Source: Streptomyces sp. NBS 14/10
Lineage (GTDB): Bacteria; Actinomycetota; Actinomycetes; Streptomycetales; Streptomycetaceae
Direction of reading: 5' to 3'
Assembly: GCF_002224125.1 (NCBI RefSeq)
Contig: NZ_NCSM01000009.1
Span: forward strand, 1 to 64,000
Length of the DNA: 64,000 nucleotides
Part shown: positions 43,489 through 57,574 of the stretch, one piece after another
Numbering within the stretch: position 1 is the first letter of the stretch
Layout: every line of letters begins with the position of its first letter
Notes under the pieces: generated by a model
Database searches by the model: none
What the model was told of the DNA's origin: nothing
Seen by the model: the letters and a program-made list of their open reading frames with translations, nothing else
Made by a program: the position numbers and the translations under genes

Positions 43489-44985
43489 ATGCAGCCTTCA
43501 TCCGTTCCGCCCCGGAGCCCCGCGGCTCATGGACCACGCTTACCGGCTGCCGTCGTATGCGTGACAGCACTGCTGACCCTGTCGCTGGCGACCGCGCCGA
43601 CATGGTCGGCGTCAGCGTCAGCGGCACCCCTGGTGAGTTCGGCGTCGGGGCGGTGCCTGGACGTCAAGGGCAACGTCGACACGCCGGGAACGACGTTGGA
43701 CATCTGGGACTGCAACGGCCAGGTCAATCAGGCGTTCGAGTTCACCTCGGCGGGTGAGCTGAGGACGATGAACGGCACCCGGTGTGTGGACGCCTACGAC
43801 GACCGGACGGCTCCGGGAGCCCCGGTGGTCATCCGGTCGTGCGACGGGCGGGCGACGCAGGTGTGGCGGCAGAACTCCGACGGGTCCGTCACCGGTGTCC
43901 GGTCCGGATTCTGCCTGGACGGCAACGGGGCGGGCACGGCCAATGGCACCGCGGTCATCCTGTGGACCTGCAACGGCCAGAGCAACCAGAAGTGGAGCAG
44001 CCCGACAGCTCCGCCCAGCGGGTCGGGCCCGTGCGACATCTACGCCGCGGGCGGCACGCCGTGCGTGGCCGCGCACAGCACGGTGCGGGCACTCTACGGT
44101 TCGTACAACGGCTCCCTCTACCAGGTCAGGCGCACCTCGGACAACGCCACCAGGGACATCGGCGTGTCGGCGCCCGGCGGTTTCGTCGACGCGGCGGTGC
44201 AGGACTCGTTCTGCGCGGGCACCTCGTGCGTGATCACGGTCGTCCGCGACCAGTCCGGACACGGCAACGACCTGTGGTACCAGGGATCGGCCCAGGTCCC
44301 AGGGTCGAGTCAGAGCAGCCCCGCGAAGGCGACCTCCGAGTCGCTGACCGCCGGGGGCACCAAGGCGTACTCGCTGTACATCAACCCGGGGAACAGCTAC
44401 TGGCGGGACGGTCACCTGACGGGCGTACCGACCGGTGCCGCACCCGAAGGGGCGTACATGGTCACCAGTGGCACCCACGTCAACAACGGCTGCTGCTTCG
44501 ACTACGGCAACAGTGAGACGAGCCGGAAGGCCGACGCCGCCGGGGCGATGGACGCGATCAACTTCGGCACCGAGTGCTGGTTCGGCGGCTGCGCCGGCAG
44601 CGGTCCCTGGGTGCAGGCCGATCTCGAATGGGGTCTGTACTCCGGAGGCAGCCAGTCCTGGAACCCCAACCAGCGGGCGTTTCCCAGCAAGTTCGTCACC
44701 GCGATGCTGAAGAACAACGGGACGTCGCAGTTCGCCCTCAAGGGCGGCAACGCGCAGTCCGGCGGCCTGACCACCCTGTGGGACGGCGGCCTTCCCGGCG
44801 GATACAGCCCCATGAAGAAACAAGGCGCCATCGTCCTGGGCAGCGGCGGCGACTGCTGCAAGCCCGGCGGCGGCGCCAACCTGAGCGCCGGCACCTTCTA
44901 CGAAGGAGCGATCGTCGCCGGCTACCCCTCCGATGCGACCGACAACGCGGTGCAGGCCAACATCATCGCTGCCGGTTACCGCTGA
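43489..44985 (+). CDS. Secreted GH54 alpha-L-arabinofuranosidase with N-terminal ricin lectin
   Basis: 498 residues. The start codon assignment is open: no strong ribosome site at 43489 except AGGAACAG. After a signal peptide (ending near ASAAP) comes a CBM13 trefoil (about 47-170; motifs NQAF, TQVW, NQKW), then GH54 (180-498). The vicinal Cys335-Cys336, Glu380 (QADLEWG) and Asp455 (GSGGDCC) keep the spacing of the fungal disulphide, nucleophile and acid/base. Unlike the GH54 protein at 7312 it lacks CBM42. First gene of the operon GH54-GH27-GH59-GH29-CE1; the next start is 43 bases away. Confidence 0.92.
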   Translation: MQPSSVPPRSPAAHGPRLPAAVVCVTALLTLSLATAPTWSASASAAPLVSSASGRCLDVKGNVDTPGTTLDIWDCNGQVNQAFEFTSAGELRTMNGTRCVDAYDDRTAPGAPVVIRSCDGRATQVWRQNSDGSVTGVRSGFCLDGNGAGTANGTAVILWTCNGQSNQKWSSPTAPPSGSGPCDIYAAGGTPCVAAHSTVRALYGSYNGSLYQVRRTSDNATRDIGVSAPGGFVDAAVQDSFCAGTSCVITVVRDQSGHGNDLWYQGSAQVPGSSQSSPAKATSESLTAGGTKAYSLYINPGNSYWRDGHLTGVPTGAAPEGAYMVTSGTHVNNGCCFDYGNSETSRKADAAGAMDAINFGTECWFGGCAGSGPWVQADLEWGLYSGGSQSWNPNQRAFPSKFVTAMLKNNGTSQFALKGGNAQSGGLTTLWDGGLPGGYSPMKKQGAIVLGSGGDCCKPGGGANLSAGTFYEGAIVAGYPSDATDNAVQANIIAAGYR

Positions 44986-45028
44986 ACACCGCTCTGCTTC
45001 CCCAACTCGGTTCAGGAATCGATGACTT

Positions 45029-49019
<3,991 letters not shown>

Positions 49020-49086
49020 TCCAGGTGACCGGCTGACGATCACCGGCTACCGCCCCACCTCCGTCAACTCCCCCGAGAGGCCCCAC

Positions 49087-51069
49087 ATGTCCTCATCTTC
49101 CCAGCCGCTCAGCAGGCGCAGACTGCTGGCGGCGGCCGGCGCGACCACGGCCTTCGGCCTGCTGCGGTTCGCCCCCGAGGCCGGTGCGACCGACGGGCCC
49201 GGTAGCTACACCCCGAGCTGGTCCTCCGTGGACCAGCACCCCCCGGCCCCGGCCTGGTTCCAGGACGCCAAGTTCGGCATCTACTACCACTGGGGCGTCT
49301 TCAGCGTTCCCGCGTTCGGGAACGAGTGGTATCCGCGGAACATGTACATTGGCGGATCGGCCGAGAACCGGCACCACATCGCCACCTACGGCGACCCCTC
49401 GGTATGGCCGTACAACAACTTCATCGACGGCGCCCGCGACAAGGCCGGCAACCACGTGCAGTTCGCGCCCAAGCTCGCCTCCCAGGGCGGCAACTGGGAC
49501 CCGGAGGCCTGGGCGCGGCTGTTCAAGGCCGCGGGCGCGAGGTTCGCCGGACCGGTCGCCGAGCACCACGACGGCTACTCCATGTGGAACAGCCGCTCCA
49601 ACCCGTGGAACTCGGTCCAGCACGGCCCCCGACTCGACCTCGTGGGGCTGCACGCCCAGGCCATCCGCGGGCAGGGGCTGAAGTTCATGGCCTCGCTGCA
49701 CCACGCCTACCACTTCAACGGCTTCTACGACCACGTACCGTCCCAGTCGGACCCGACGCTCCGCGTCCTCTACGGCCAGCAGGGCCCGGCCGCGGAGAAC
49801 AAGCTCTGGTACGACAAGCTGATCGAGATCATCGACGGCTATCGGCCGGACCTCGTCTGGCAGGACTTCGACCTGCACCTGGTGCAGGAGTCCTACCGGC
49901 TCCAGTTCCTCGCGCACTACTACAACCAGGCGGTCGCGTGGAACAAGGACGTGGTCGCGACCTACAAGGACGGCCTGAACAACAAGGGTGAGGTCTTCGA
50001 CTTCGAGCGTGGCGGCCCGGCGGGGCTGCTCACCCCCTACTGGCTGACCGACGACAGTATCTCCTCATCCAGTTGGTGCTACACGGTGGGCATCGGCTAC
50101 TACTCGACGCAGGCGCTGCTCCACTCGCTGATCGACCGGGTCAGCAAGGGCGGCAGCATGCTGCTGAACATCGCTCCGATGGCCGACGGCACCATCCCCT
50201 CCGGCCAGCAGTCCATCCTGCTCGCCATGGGCGACTGGCTCGGCCGCTTCGGAGAGGCGGTCTACAACACCCGCTCCTGGGCCAGTTACGGCGAGGGCCC
50301 CACCAAGATGGGCGGAGGTTCGTTCAGCGGACCGGTGGCCGGCAAGCCGCAGGACATCCGGTTCACCCGCAGCCGGGACAACAAGGTCCTCTACGCCACC
50401 GCGCTGGGCTGGCAGGGCGGCACGATGACCATCACGACGCTGAACTCGAACCGGATCAACCTCAGCAGCCTGACAGGCGCCAAACTGCTGAACAACACAG
50501 CCGGCACCTACATCGACCTGCCCGCACCGACCCAGGACGCTTCCGGCCTGCACCTCGCCATGCCCTCGTCCAACCCGCCTTTCAGCGCGCTGGCGTACAC
50601 GGTCAGGCTCACCTTCTCCGGTGAGATCCCCGTCCTGGGCGCGCCGGGCGGCTCCACGACCTGGGTGAAGATTGCCAACGTGACCAGCGGACTGGCGCTC
50701 GACAGCGGGGGGAACGTCGCCTCCGGATCCAGCCTCAAGCAGTGGAACTACGACGGGAGCGCCAACCTGCAGTGGCAACTGATCGACCTCGGCAACGGCT
50801 ACTACCGCATCATGAACCGCACCAACGGCATGGTCGCCGACAGTTGGGGCGATTCCGCCAACGGCGCTCCCGCCCGCCAGCAGGCGTGGAACGGCGGCGA
50901 CAACCAGCAGTGGTCCCTCAACAGCCTCGGCGGCAACCGCTACCAGATCGTCAATCGGAGCACCGGAACCGCCCTTGACGGCGGCGGCACCACCACGGTC
51001 GGCTCCACCACGGTCATGTGGACGCCGAACACCAGCACCAACAACGAATGGACCATCACCGCCGTCTGA
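49087..51069 (+). CDS. Secreted GH29 alpha-L-fucosidase with ricin lectin
   Basis: 660 residues, ATG 49087 with GAGAGG upstream. A Tat signal (SRRRLLAAAG) precedes the GH29 barrel with AKFGIYYHWGVFS, VAEHHDGYSMW (two His of the active site) and the nucleophile Asp in LVWQDFD. A beta-domain (about 420-520) and ricin trefoil (about 530-660) with LQWQ, NQQW and NNEW follow. It would remove terminal alpha-L-fucose from xyloglucan, pectin or arabinogalactan proteins, linking the extracellular set to the deoxysugar operon. Fourth gene of the operon. Confidence 0.93.
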   Translation: MSSSSQPLSRRRLLAAAGATTAFGLLRFAPEAGATDGPGSYTPSWSSVDQHPPAPAWFQDAKFGIYYHWGVFSVPAFGNEWYPRNMYIGGSAENRHHIATYGDPSVWPYNNFIDGARDKAGNHVQFAPKLASQGGNWDPEAWARLFKAAGARFAGPVAEHHDGYSMWNSRSNPWNSVQHGPRLDLVGLHAQAIRGQGLKFMASLHHAYHFNGFYDHVPSQSDPTLRVLYGQQGPAAENKLWYDKLIEIIDGYRPDLVWQDFDLHLVQESYRLQFLAHYYNQAVAWNKDVVATYKDGLNNKGEVFDFERGGPAGLLTPYWLTDDSISSSSWCYTVGIGYYSTQALLHSLIDRVSKGGSMLLNIAPMADGTIPSGQQSILLAMGDWLGRFGEAVYNTRSWASYGEGPTKMGGGSFSGPVAGKPQDIRFTRSRDNKVLYATALGWQGGTMTITTLNSNRINLSSLTGAKLLNNTAGTYIDLPAPTQDASGLHLAMPSSNPPFSALAYTVRLTFSGEIPVLGAPGGSTTWVKIANVTSGLALDSGGNVASGSSLKQWNYDGSANLQWQLIDLGNGYYRIMNRTNGMVADSWGDSANGAPARQQAWNGGDNQQWSLNSLGGNRYQIVNRSTGTALDGGGTTTVGSTTVMWTPNTSTNNEWTITAV

Positions 51070-51137
51070 ACCACACGGCACCCCTGCCCGGTCGACCGGC
51101 GCTCCCTGCCCACCCTGGATTACGGAAGAAGGAGTGC

Positions 51138-52067
51138 ATGAAACGCAAACCGCTCTTAATGTCCATCGCGGCCGCCATACTTCTCGTCCTGGCAGACGCG
51201 GGCATCGCGTTCAGCAACGGCCTCGGCGCGCCCACGTCGGCCACGGACACCCGCGCCATCCGGGCGAGCGCCGGCTGCGGCAAGGCCCCCACGCTGACGA
51301 GTGGTACACACACGATTCAGAGCGGCGGCCAGACGCGCAGTTACATCCTGCGAGTTCCTGCCGGCTACGACATCAACCACCCCTACCGGCTGATCTTCGG
51401 TTTCCACTGGCGGGGCGGCACGGCGGGCGACGTCGACTCGGGCGGAACGGACGGGTACAACTGGTCCTACTACGGCCTCCGGCGCCTGGCGGACAACGCG
51501 AGCAACAGCACGATCTTCGTCGCCCCCCAGGGCATCGGCAACGGCTGGGCCAACTCCGGCGGCCAGGACGTGGCCTTCGTCGACGCCATGGTCAGCCAGA
51601 TCGAATCAGGTCTGTGCGTCGACACCACCCAGTTGTTCTCCGCCGGCTTCAGCTACGGCGGCGCGATGTCGTACGCCCTCGCCTGCTCCCGGGCGACGGT
51701 CTTCCGCGCGGTCGCGGTCTACTCCGGCGCGAACCTCAGCGGGTGCAACGGTGGCACTCAGCCCGTCGCCTACATGGGTCTGCACGGCATCAGGGACAAC
51801 GTGCTGCCCATCTCGTCGGGACGGGAACTGCGCGACACCTTCGTCCGGGCGAACGGCTGCACCCGGCAGAACCCGCCCGAGCCGGCCTACGGAAGCCTGA
51901 CTCACATCATCACCACCTACTCCGGATGCGGGTCCGGATACCCTGTCGTCTGGGGCGCGTTCGACGGAGCGGGCCACGACCCCGGTCCCATAGACGGTTC
52001 TACCGGTGGCGGCTGGCGCACCTGGACGTCGGCAGTGGTGTGGCAGTTCTTCACACAGTTCGACTAG
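51138..52067 (+). CDS. Secreted CE1 feruloyl-type esterase, cut off from its lectin module
   Basis: 309 residues, ATG 51138 with GAAGGAG upstream. Signal peptide, then the CE1 / PHB-depolymerase-like alpha/beta hydrolase: VPAGYDINHPYRLIFGFHW (oxyanion region), GFSYGGAMS (nucleophile Ser) and GAGHDPGP (catalytic His). It would cut ferulate or acetyl esters from arabinose side chains. A TAG stop at 52065-52067 separates it from an in-frame CBM13 sequence, so the native protein was about 390 residues. Codon 7 is TTA (51156-51158), rare in streptomycetes and dependent on the bldA tRNA. Confidence 0.88.
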   Translation: MKRKPLLMSIAAAILLVLADAGIAFSNGLGAPTSATDTRAIRASAGCGKAPTLTSGTHTIQSGGQTRSYILRVPAGYDINHPYRLIFGFHWRGGTAGDVDSGGTDGYNWSYYGLRRLADNASNSTIFVAPQGIGNGWANSGGQDVAFVDAMVSQIESGLCVDTTQLFSAGFSYGGAMSYALACSRATVFRAVAVYSGANLSGCNGGTQPVAYMGLHGIRDNVLPISSGRELRDTFVRANGCTRQNPPEPAYGSLTHIITTYSGCGSGYPVVWGAFDGAGHDPGPIDGSTGGGWRTWTSAVVWQFFTQFD

Positions 52068-52313
52068 AACTCGCCACCGTCCTCCGGCAACCAGGAGATC
52101 GTAGGGCAGCAGTCCGGGCGCTGCCTCGACATCAACAACTCCACCACGGCCAACGGCACGCAGGTACAACTGTGGGACCGCAACGGTGGTTCCAACCAAC
52201 GGTGGACCTACACCGGCGGAGAGATGGTTGTCTACGGCCCCGCCAACGGGACGAAAGTCCAGATATGGAGTTGCACGGGCGGTGCTAACCAGCACTGGTG
52301 CCTGGTGAACTGA
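52068..52313 (+). pseudogene. Severed CBM13 ricin lectin module of the CE1 esterase
   Basis: Directly in frame after the amber codon, 81 open codons run to TGA 52311-52313: a PS-rich linker, then IVGQQSGRCLDINNSTTANG, NQRWTYTGGEM and QIWSCTGGANQHW. Only two of three trefoil repeats are complete; the middle one is shortened. Without read-through it is untranslated. Confidence 0.85.
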
Positions 52314-52394
52314 CAAACCGGGGCCGGGCGCGGCACCGTCCGGGCCCGGCCCTACAGACCCCGGCGCACGCCAAGCCGGATCGAACCGTGACGC

Positions 52395-53000
52395 CGCCGA
52401 ACTCGCCCTCGGCGTACTCCTGGACAGCGGGATCATGCTGCCCGGTGGCCGCGTCTCGGACTACCGGGCCCGGCCCGAGGCACAGCGGTGGCTGCGCATG
52501 CTGCCGCGACGGGGACCGTTGGTTCGTCGGGGCTTTCAGGCGCGGCGGCGCCACCATCAGCTACCCGACCACGTTCCTCGGCTCCGGCACCTGGCACGCG
52601 GAGATCACCACCGACGGCTCCGACGGTCTGACCCGCACCGGCAAGGTCATCCAGGCCGGTGACACACTGAGCGTCCCGGCGGTCGCAGGCGGCGGCCATG
52701 TGGTCAGGCTGACCAAGGTCCCGGCCATCCCGACCGGGAACCGCGCGGTGGCCATCGCCGGCAGCAGCCACGTACTCGACGTGAAGAGCAGAAGCCTCGC
52801 GAACGACGCCGAGATCATCCGCTGGACCAGTACCGGCGGCACCAACCAGCGCTTCGCGTTCGTGCCCCTCGGGGACGGATACACGCGGATCGTCAACCAG
52901 GCCAGGGGCAAGGACGTCGTCATCATGCGGGCCTCCCGCGACGCGGGCACGAAGGCCGTCCAGTACCCGTACGACTGCCATTCGGCAGTACAGCACGGGG
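52395..53000 (+). pseudogene. C-terminal relic of a GH97 glycosidase with ricin lectin
   Basis: AAELALGVLLDSGIML and DYRARPEAQRWLRMLP, then in another frame RDGDRWFVGAFRRGGATISY, FLGSGTWHAEITTDGSDG and SVPAVAGGGHVVRLTKV match the end of the barrel and C-terminal beta-domain of GH97. A ricin repeat follows (GTNQRFAFVPLGDGYTRIVN). Catalytic residues are gone, and a segment between the two frames is deleted. Confidence 0.8.
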
Positions 53001-53007
53001 GCAGAAC

Positions 53008-53050
53008 CCTTCGCCGGGGCCGTGGTCGAGGGCCACGGCCCCGGCGAAGG
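53008..53050. terminator. 18-bp perfect hairpin
   Basis: CCTTCGCCGGGGCCGTGG (53008-53025) pairs completely with 53033-53050 around a 7-base loop. It is the longest stem in the window, lying between the plus-strand GH97 relic and the converging minus-strand GH43 gene, and should terminate in both directions. Confidence 0.85.
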
Positions 53051-53169
53051 CGAAGGCTCGTGGCGGCGGCGGTGACCACGGCGTCCGGGCCCGTCAGCCG
53101 GTGCCGGTGCCGGTGCAGCGCGGCGATGAGGGAGCCCTGCTCGAGAGCGCAAAACCCCCTTCAGCGCCC

Positions 53170-55221
53170 CTAGCCGGTGACGCGGTTGAAGGTCCATCGC
53201 TGGTTGGAGCTGCCGACGTCGCGGTACTGGATCAGCGCGGCACCGTCGGCCGTACTGCCTCCCTTGACGTCGAGCACCTTGCCGCTGTTGCGGTTGACCA
53301 GGGCGAATTCGCCGCCAGTCTGCGGGCGCAGCTGCCACTGCTGGCTCGTTCGGCCGTCAGCGGTCGTCTGCACGACCGGCGCGCCGTCCGCCGTGGCGGA
53401 CCCTGCCACGTCGAGCACCTTGCCGCTATGGACGCAGGTGATGGTGTGGTAGCCGTCCCCGGCGGACTGGAAGGCCCAGTGCTGGTTCGATTGGCCTGTG
53501 TCGGGCCACTGGATCACGGCGGCGCCGTCGGCGTTCGACGCACGGTAGACGTCGGCGGCCTTGCCGCTGCGCAGGCTGACGCACGTGTAGGCCCGGGTGG
53601 GTGCGATGGTGTACTGGACCGAATCGACGTCGACGTGGCCGGTGCCGTTGGGGTTGTAGGTGTAGATGCCGACCCGGTCACCGCGGTAACCGCCCCAGGC
53701 GAGCTGGTAGGTGCCACCGGCCTGGGTGAACGTGGTCCCGTTGAGGCTGTAGGAGAACCGGCTGACCCCGTTCACGTCCCACGAGGTGCGCAGCCACACG
53801 GCGTTCTGCGCGATCGCCGGGCCGTAGGTCAGGGTGCCGCCGACGTTGTGCGCGATCGTGGTGGTGGTCCCCGAACGCCGGACGCCCAACCCCGCGTAGG
53901 TGGCCGCGTAGTGGCACAGTCCTGCTTGCTGGCCGTCGTCGAGGCCGGCCAGTTCGAGGCGGACGGTCACCGTCGCGCCGCCCGCCGTGCGCAGCACGCG
54001 TTGGGTGAGGGTGTTGCCAACCTTGGTCAGGTTGTCGGCGACCAGCGGTGCGAATGCCTTCAACCGCAGGTGGCCGGGGCGTTCGGTCAGCGACCAATGG
54101 TCCGCGCGCGGCTGGTAGTGCCACTCCCACTGCGGCTTGAGCCGGGTGTCGGTGAACAGGTCGCTGGTCACCACGGGGGGCAGCGCATCGACCGGCATGC
54201 CGGGCGTGCCGCCGGCGGGCACCCGGCCGGTCCACACCATGTTGCCGATGCCGTCCGCGCCCACCTCACCCAGGATCGGCCAGCCGTCCACCCACGTCAC
54301 CGGCAGCAGGGACAGCACTCGCCCCTCCCAGCCGCCGTGGCCGTGGTGGGTCACGAAGTACCAGGCGCCGTCCGGAGTCTGCACCAGCCCGCCCTGGTTG
54401 GGCTCGCGGTCCACCGAAGCGTTGACGTGCTCCAGCTGCCGGGTCTCGAACGGGCCGTAGAGGCTGGTGCCGCGGTTCATCATGAGCACCCGGCCCTCGG
54501 GCTTCACCTCGCTGTAGAGGTGGTAGTAGACACCGTTGAACTTGTACAGCTTGCTGGCCTCGCTGCCCGACGACTGGTGGATGACCGTGGACGGGCCGAC
54601 CAGCGACTTCCCGTCCTCGGACAGCTTGAACAGATGTATTTTGTAGCCGTCCGAGAAGTGCGTGGTGACCAGGTAGCCCTGGCCGTCGTCGTCCCAGAAC
54701 GGGCACACGTCGTTCCAGCCGGAGGCCCGCCAGAGCGCGTGCAACGGCTCCCACGGCCCGGTCGGCGACGGAGCCGACGTCGTGAAGAAGCCTTCGTCGG
54801 GCGTGTTGAAGTACAGCCAGTACCGCCCCGCGTGATGGCGGATGGAGCCGGCCCACACGCCACGGCCGTAGCGGTTCATCCGGTCCCAGTTCAGCTCGGG
54901 TCCGATACGAGTGACATCGTCGACCGCGCCGCCGAGTGTCCGCCAGTTGACCAGATCCTTCGAGTGCAGGACGGCCATGCCGGGCGAGTATCCGAACGTG
55001 CTGGTGATGCCGTAGTAGTCGGCGCCGACCCGGATGCAGTCCCAGTCGCTGAAGTCGCCCGGGAGGATGGGGTTGACGTAGGTGCCGTCGCCCTGGTCAC
55101 CCCACACCCCGGCCGCAGGTGTGGCCGCCGCCGCCCTGCTTGCCGGCAGCAGGCCCGGCAACACGAGCACCCCGGCGCCGGCCACGGCGAGCCGGCCGAG
55201 CTGTCGTCTGGTGATGTCCAC
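53170..55221 (-). CDS. Secreted GH43 beta-xylosidase/arabinofuranosidase with beta-sandwich and ricin lectin
   Basis: 683 residues from GTG 55221, chosen for AAAGGAC upstream; ATG 55245 (8 codons earlier) is possible but has no ribosome site. A Tat-like signal TRRQLGRLAV comes first. The propeller (about 40-345) has NPILPGDFSDWDCIRVG (base Asp), NDVCPFWDDDGQG (Asp) and GSEASKLYKFNG (acid Glu). A C2 beta-sandwich (about 350-550, with RADHWSLTERPG) is typical of two-domain GH43 enzymes, and a ricin trefoil (about 555-683) has NQHW, SQQW and NQRW. A fragment of a second copy lies at 15761. Downstream of the GH29 gene on the same strand (257-base gap). Confidence 0.9.
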   Translation of the reverse strand: MDITRRQLGRLAVAGAGVLVLPGLLPASRAAAATPAAGVWGDQGDGTYVNPILPGDFSDWDCIRVGADYYGITSTFGYSPGMAVLHSKDLVNWRTLGGAVDDVTRIGPELNWDRMNRYGRGVWAGSIRHHAGRYWLYFNTPDEGFFTTSAPSPTGPWEPLHALWRASGWNDVCPFWDDDGQGYLVTTHFSDGYKIHLFKLSEDGKSLVGPSTVIHQSSGSEASKLYKFNGVYYHLYSEVKPEGRVLMMNRGTSLYGPFETRQLEHVNASVDREPNQGGLVQTPDGAWYFVTHHGHGGWEGRVLSLLPVTWVDGWPILGEVGADGIGNMVWTGRVPAGGTPGMPVDALPPVVTSDLFTDTRLKPQWEWHYQPRADHWSLTERPGHLRLKAFAPLVADNLTKVGNTLTQRVLRTAGGATVTVRLELAGLDDGQQAGLCHYAATYAGLGVRRSGTTTTIAHNVGGTLTYGPAIAQNAVWLRTSWDVNGVSRFSYSLNGTTFTQAGGTYQLAWGGYRGDRVGIYTYNPNGTGHVDVDSVQYTIAPTRAYTCVSLRSGKAADVYRASNADGAAVIQWPDTGQSNQHWAFQSAGDGYHTITCVHSGKVLDVAGSATADGAPVVQTTADGRTSQQWQLRPQTGGEFALVNRNSGKVLDVKGGSTADGAALIQYRDVGSSNQRWTFNRVTG

Positions 55222-55478
55222 GGTCTGTCCTTTGTCAGAAGTCATGGCATGTATGGGCGGTCTTCCGTGGTCCACGCCAGTAAAGCCACTTCCTGCCCGT
55301 GCGGGCGCCTATGCCGACGAGCCGGCACGCTTCCCGATTGCTGTAGCCCTGCGCGCGGCCGTCCCGGCTTGGCGGAACACGCCTCAGGGCCCGTCGTCGG
55401 TTGGCTTTCGTGGGACCGTGTCGAATGACGGGAGCGGTCCGGATGCCTCGGTGAAGGCGTCAACCGTCGTCGGGATCG

Positions 55479-57431
55479 TCAGAGGGCGATGATCTGCCAT
55501 TGCTGCCGTGTCAGTGACGCGTACGGCTGTTGCTCGATGTCGGCGCCGTCGGCGGTGCTGCCCCCGTCGACGGCGAGACAGAGCCCGCTGTAGTGGTTGA
55601 TGAGAAAGAAGTAGCCGTCACCGGTGGGCGTGACGGCCCAGTGCTGTTGGGGGGCGCTGGCGTCCGACCAGATGCCGACGTTGCCGCCGTCGGCGCGGGA
55701 GAGACCCGCGACCTCCAGGAGCTTGCCGCTGCCCACACCCTTGATCTTGTAGTAGCCGTCGTCGGCCTTGGTGAAGGTCCACTTCTGGTTCGCCTTGTTG
55801 AGCCATGGCCACTGAAGGACGTTGGTGTTGTTGGCGGTGGCCCCACCTTTCACGTCGGCGACCTTGCCGCTGTGCCTGGCGACCAGCCGGTAGGCGGTGT
55901 CGTCGCCGGGCAGGGTGGTGGACACCAGGGCCGGCTTGGCCGTCCGGCCGCCGATCCTGACGCCGCCCATGTTGACGTAGCCCCCGGTGGCCGCGTTGGC
56001 CCGGATCCGTATGAAGCCGACGTTCCGGGCCTGCCATTCGGCCACCTTGGTGGCGCGGTCGCCGGCCCAGGTGCCGGTGGCGACCTGGGTGAAGTTCGTA
56101 CCGTCGGTGCTGGTGGAGATGGTGTACGAGGTGATGTCGCCGTCGGCGGTGTTGGAGCGGTTCCACTGCTTGGGCAGGTACTCCAGGGTGGAGACATCGC
56201 TCCACACCCCGCCCAGATCGATCGTGATCGAGTGAGGCAGGGCCGAGGACAGTCCCCACGTGGACCAGCAGGTCTCGTAGTTCCTGTCGCTCAACCCGTC
56301 GATGGCGTGGAGCGGTCCCTCGCGGTCGCGGAAACCGGTCGCGTAGGCGCTGACGGGCGTCACGGGGTGCTCGGCACGCGGCATTTGCCTCGGCAGTGGT
56401 GGCCTGGAGGTGTTGGGGCTCCATGCCGCCCCGACTTCGGCGAGCCGGTTGACGATGTTGGTGTCCAGCCTGCCGTTGCGGTTGGGCGGGCAGTTGAGGA
56501 TGAACGAGGTGTACTTCGGCTCCAGGTCCGCCAGGTGGGACAGGATCGCCTCCCTGCTCATCAGGCTGTCCGTCGGCGTGGACGGATGCCAGAACCACCC
56601 TCTGCTGATCGTCTGTCCCTGGGTGGCGGCGTAGGTGTTTCCGGCCGGCGCGGTGATGCCGCCCGGCTCCTCGAAGTAGATCGCATCGCCGATGAAGGGT
56701 TCCGCGATACCGCCGTGGTCGATCATGACGACGTCCGGCTGGAGCGACTTCACGTGCTCACGGATCCGCTGGTAGGAGACGGCCTGCTGGCCCATCTGCC
56801 ACGCGTAACCGTCGGTGACGAACATGTCGATGGTGCCGTAGTTGGTGAGCAGCTCGGTGATCTGGCCGAGGATGAAGGTCATGTCGCCGGGCTGGATGGC
56901 ATCGGTGATCTCTAACCCGGAAACCTTGTGCCGGCTCTCCCACGCCTCGACGCCGAAGGTGCGGTCCCATATCGAGTAGTAGAACCCGACCCTCAGCCCC
57001 CTCGCCCGGAAGGCGTCACAATACGCCTTCACCACGTCCTGCTTGTAGGAGCTGTTCGCGACGTTCTGGGTGCCATGGGCGCTCGGCCACAGGGCGAAGC
57101 CGTCATGGTGCTTGGTCGTCAGGATGCCGTAACTCATCTTCGCCGCCGCGGCGGCGGCGGCCCACTGGGCACAGTCCACGGCCGTGGGGGCGAACAGAGC
57201 GGGGTTCTGGTTGGGGGCGGCCCACTCCTGGTCGGTGAACGTGCCCAGGCTGAAGTGATTGAACATGCCGAACCGCATGTTCACCAGGTTTTCCAGGTTG
57301 GTCTGGGGGTCCGCGGCGGCCGCCTCGGCCAGCAGAGGCGACAACGCGGGGATCACGGGCAGCGCGGTCGCGGCCACGACGGCGCCCGCGGCACCCAGCA
57401 GCGTGCGACGGGACAGTGTTCCTGACGACAC
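55479..57431 (-). CDS. Secreted GH29 alpha-L-fucosidase with F5/8C and ricin modules
   Basis: 650 residues from GTG 57431 (GGAG 10 bases upstream); the frame extends 13 codons further. A Tat signal (SRRTLLGAAG) precedes the GH29 barrel: MRFGMFNHFSLGTFTDQEW, LTTKHHDGFALWPS (active-site His pair) and IDMFVTDGYAW (nucleophile Asp). It resembles the alpha-1,3/1,4-fucosidase subgroup. A discoidin-like F5/8C (CBM32/47-type) domain (about 365-500) and ricin trefoil (about 515-650; NQKW, QQHW, RQQW) follow. A different architecture from the other GH29, so the two probably act on different linkages. Confidence 0.92.
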   Translation of the reverse strand: MSSGTLSRRTLLGAAGAVVAATALPVIPALSPLLAEAAAADPQTNLENLVNMRFGMFNHFSLGTFTDQEWAAPNQNPALFAPTAVDCAQWAAAAAAAKMSYGILTTKHHDGFALWPSAHGTQNVANSSYKQDVVKAYCDAFRARGLRVGFYYSIWDRTFGVEAWESRHKVSGLEITDAIQPGDMTFILGQITELLTNYGTIDMFVTDGYAWQMGQQAVSYQRIREHVKSLQPDVVMIDHGGIAEPFIGDAIYFEEPGGITAPAGNTYAATQGQTISRGWFWHPSTPTDSLMSREAILSHLADLEPKYTSFILNCPPNRNGRLDTNIVNRLAEVGAAWSPNTSRPPLPRQMPRAEHPVTPVSAYATGFRDREGPLHAIDGLSDRNYETCWSTWGLSSALPHSITIDLGGVWSDVSTLEYLPKQWNRSNTADGDITSYTISTSTDGTNFTQVATGTWAGDRATKVAEWQARNVGFIRIRANAATGGYVNMGGVRIGGRTAKPALVSTTLPGDDTAYRLVARHSGKVADVKGGATANNTNVLQWPWLNKANQKWTFTKADDGYYKIKGVGSGKLLEVAGLSRADGGNVGIWSDASAPQQHWAVTPTGDGYFFLINHYSGLCLAVDGGSTADGADIEQQPYASLTRQQWQIIAL

Positions 57432-57574
57432 GGGCTCACTCCTACGTCCAGAGGGATTCGGCGCCCACACCCACGGGAAGCCGCCTCATTCGTTCGTGGG
57501 GGGAAGCCGCATGCCCCACGACTTGGGCACGAGGGCGTCCCTTGACGGGGAGAACCCACGAGTGGCGCGGTACT

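Noticed and set aside
53101..55428. 775-codon plus-strand ORF
   Set aside because: Antisense shadow of the GH43 gene at 53170-55221; no start signal or domain.
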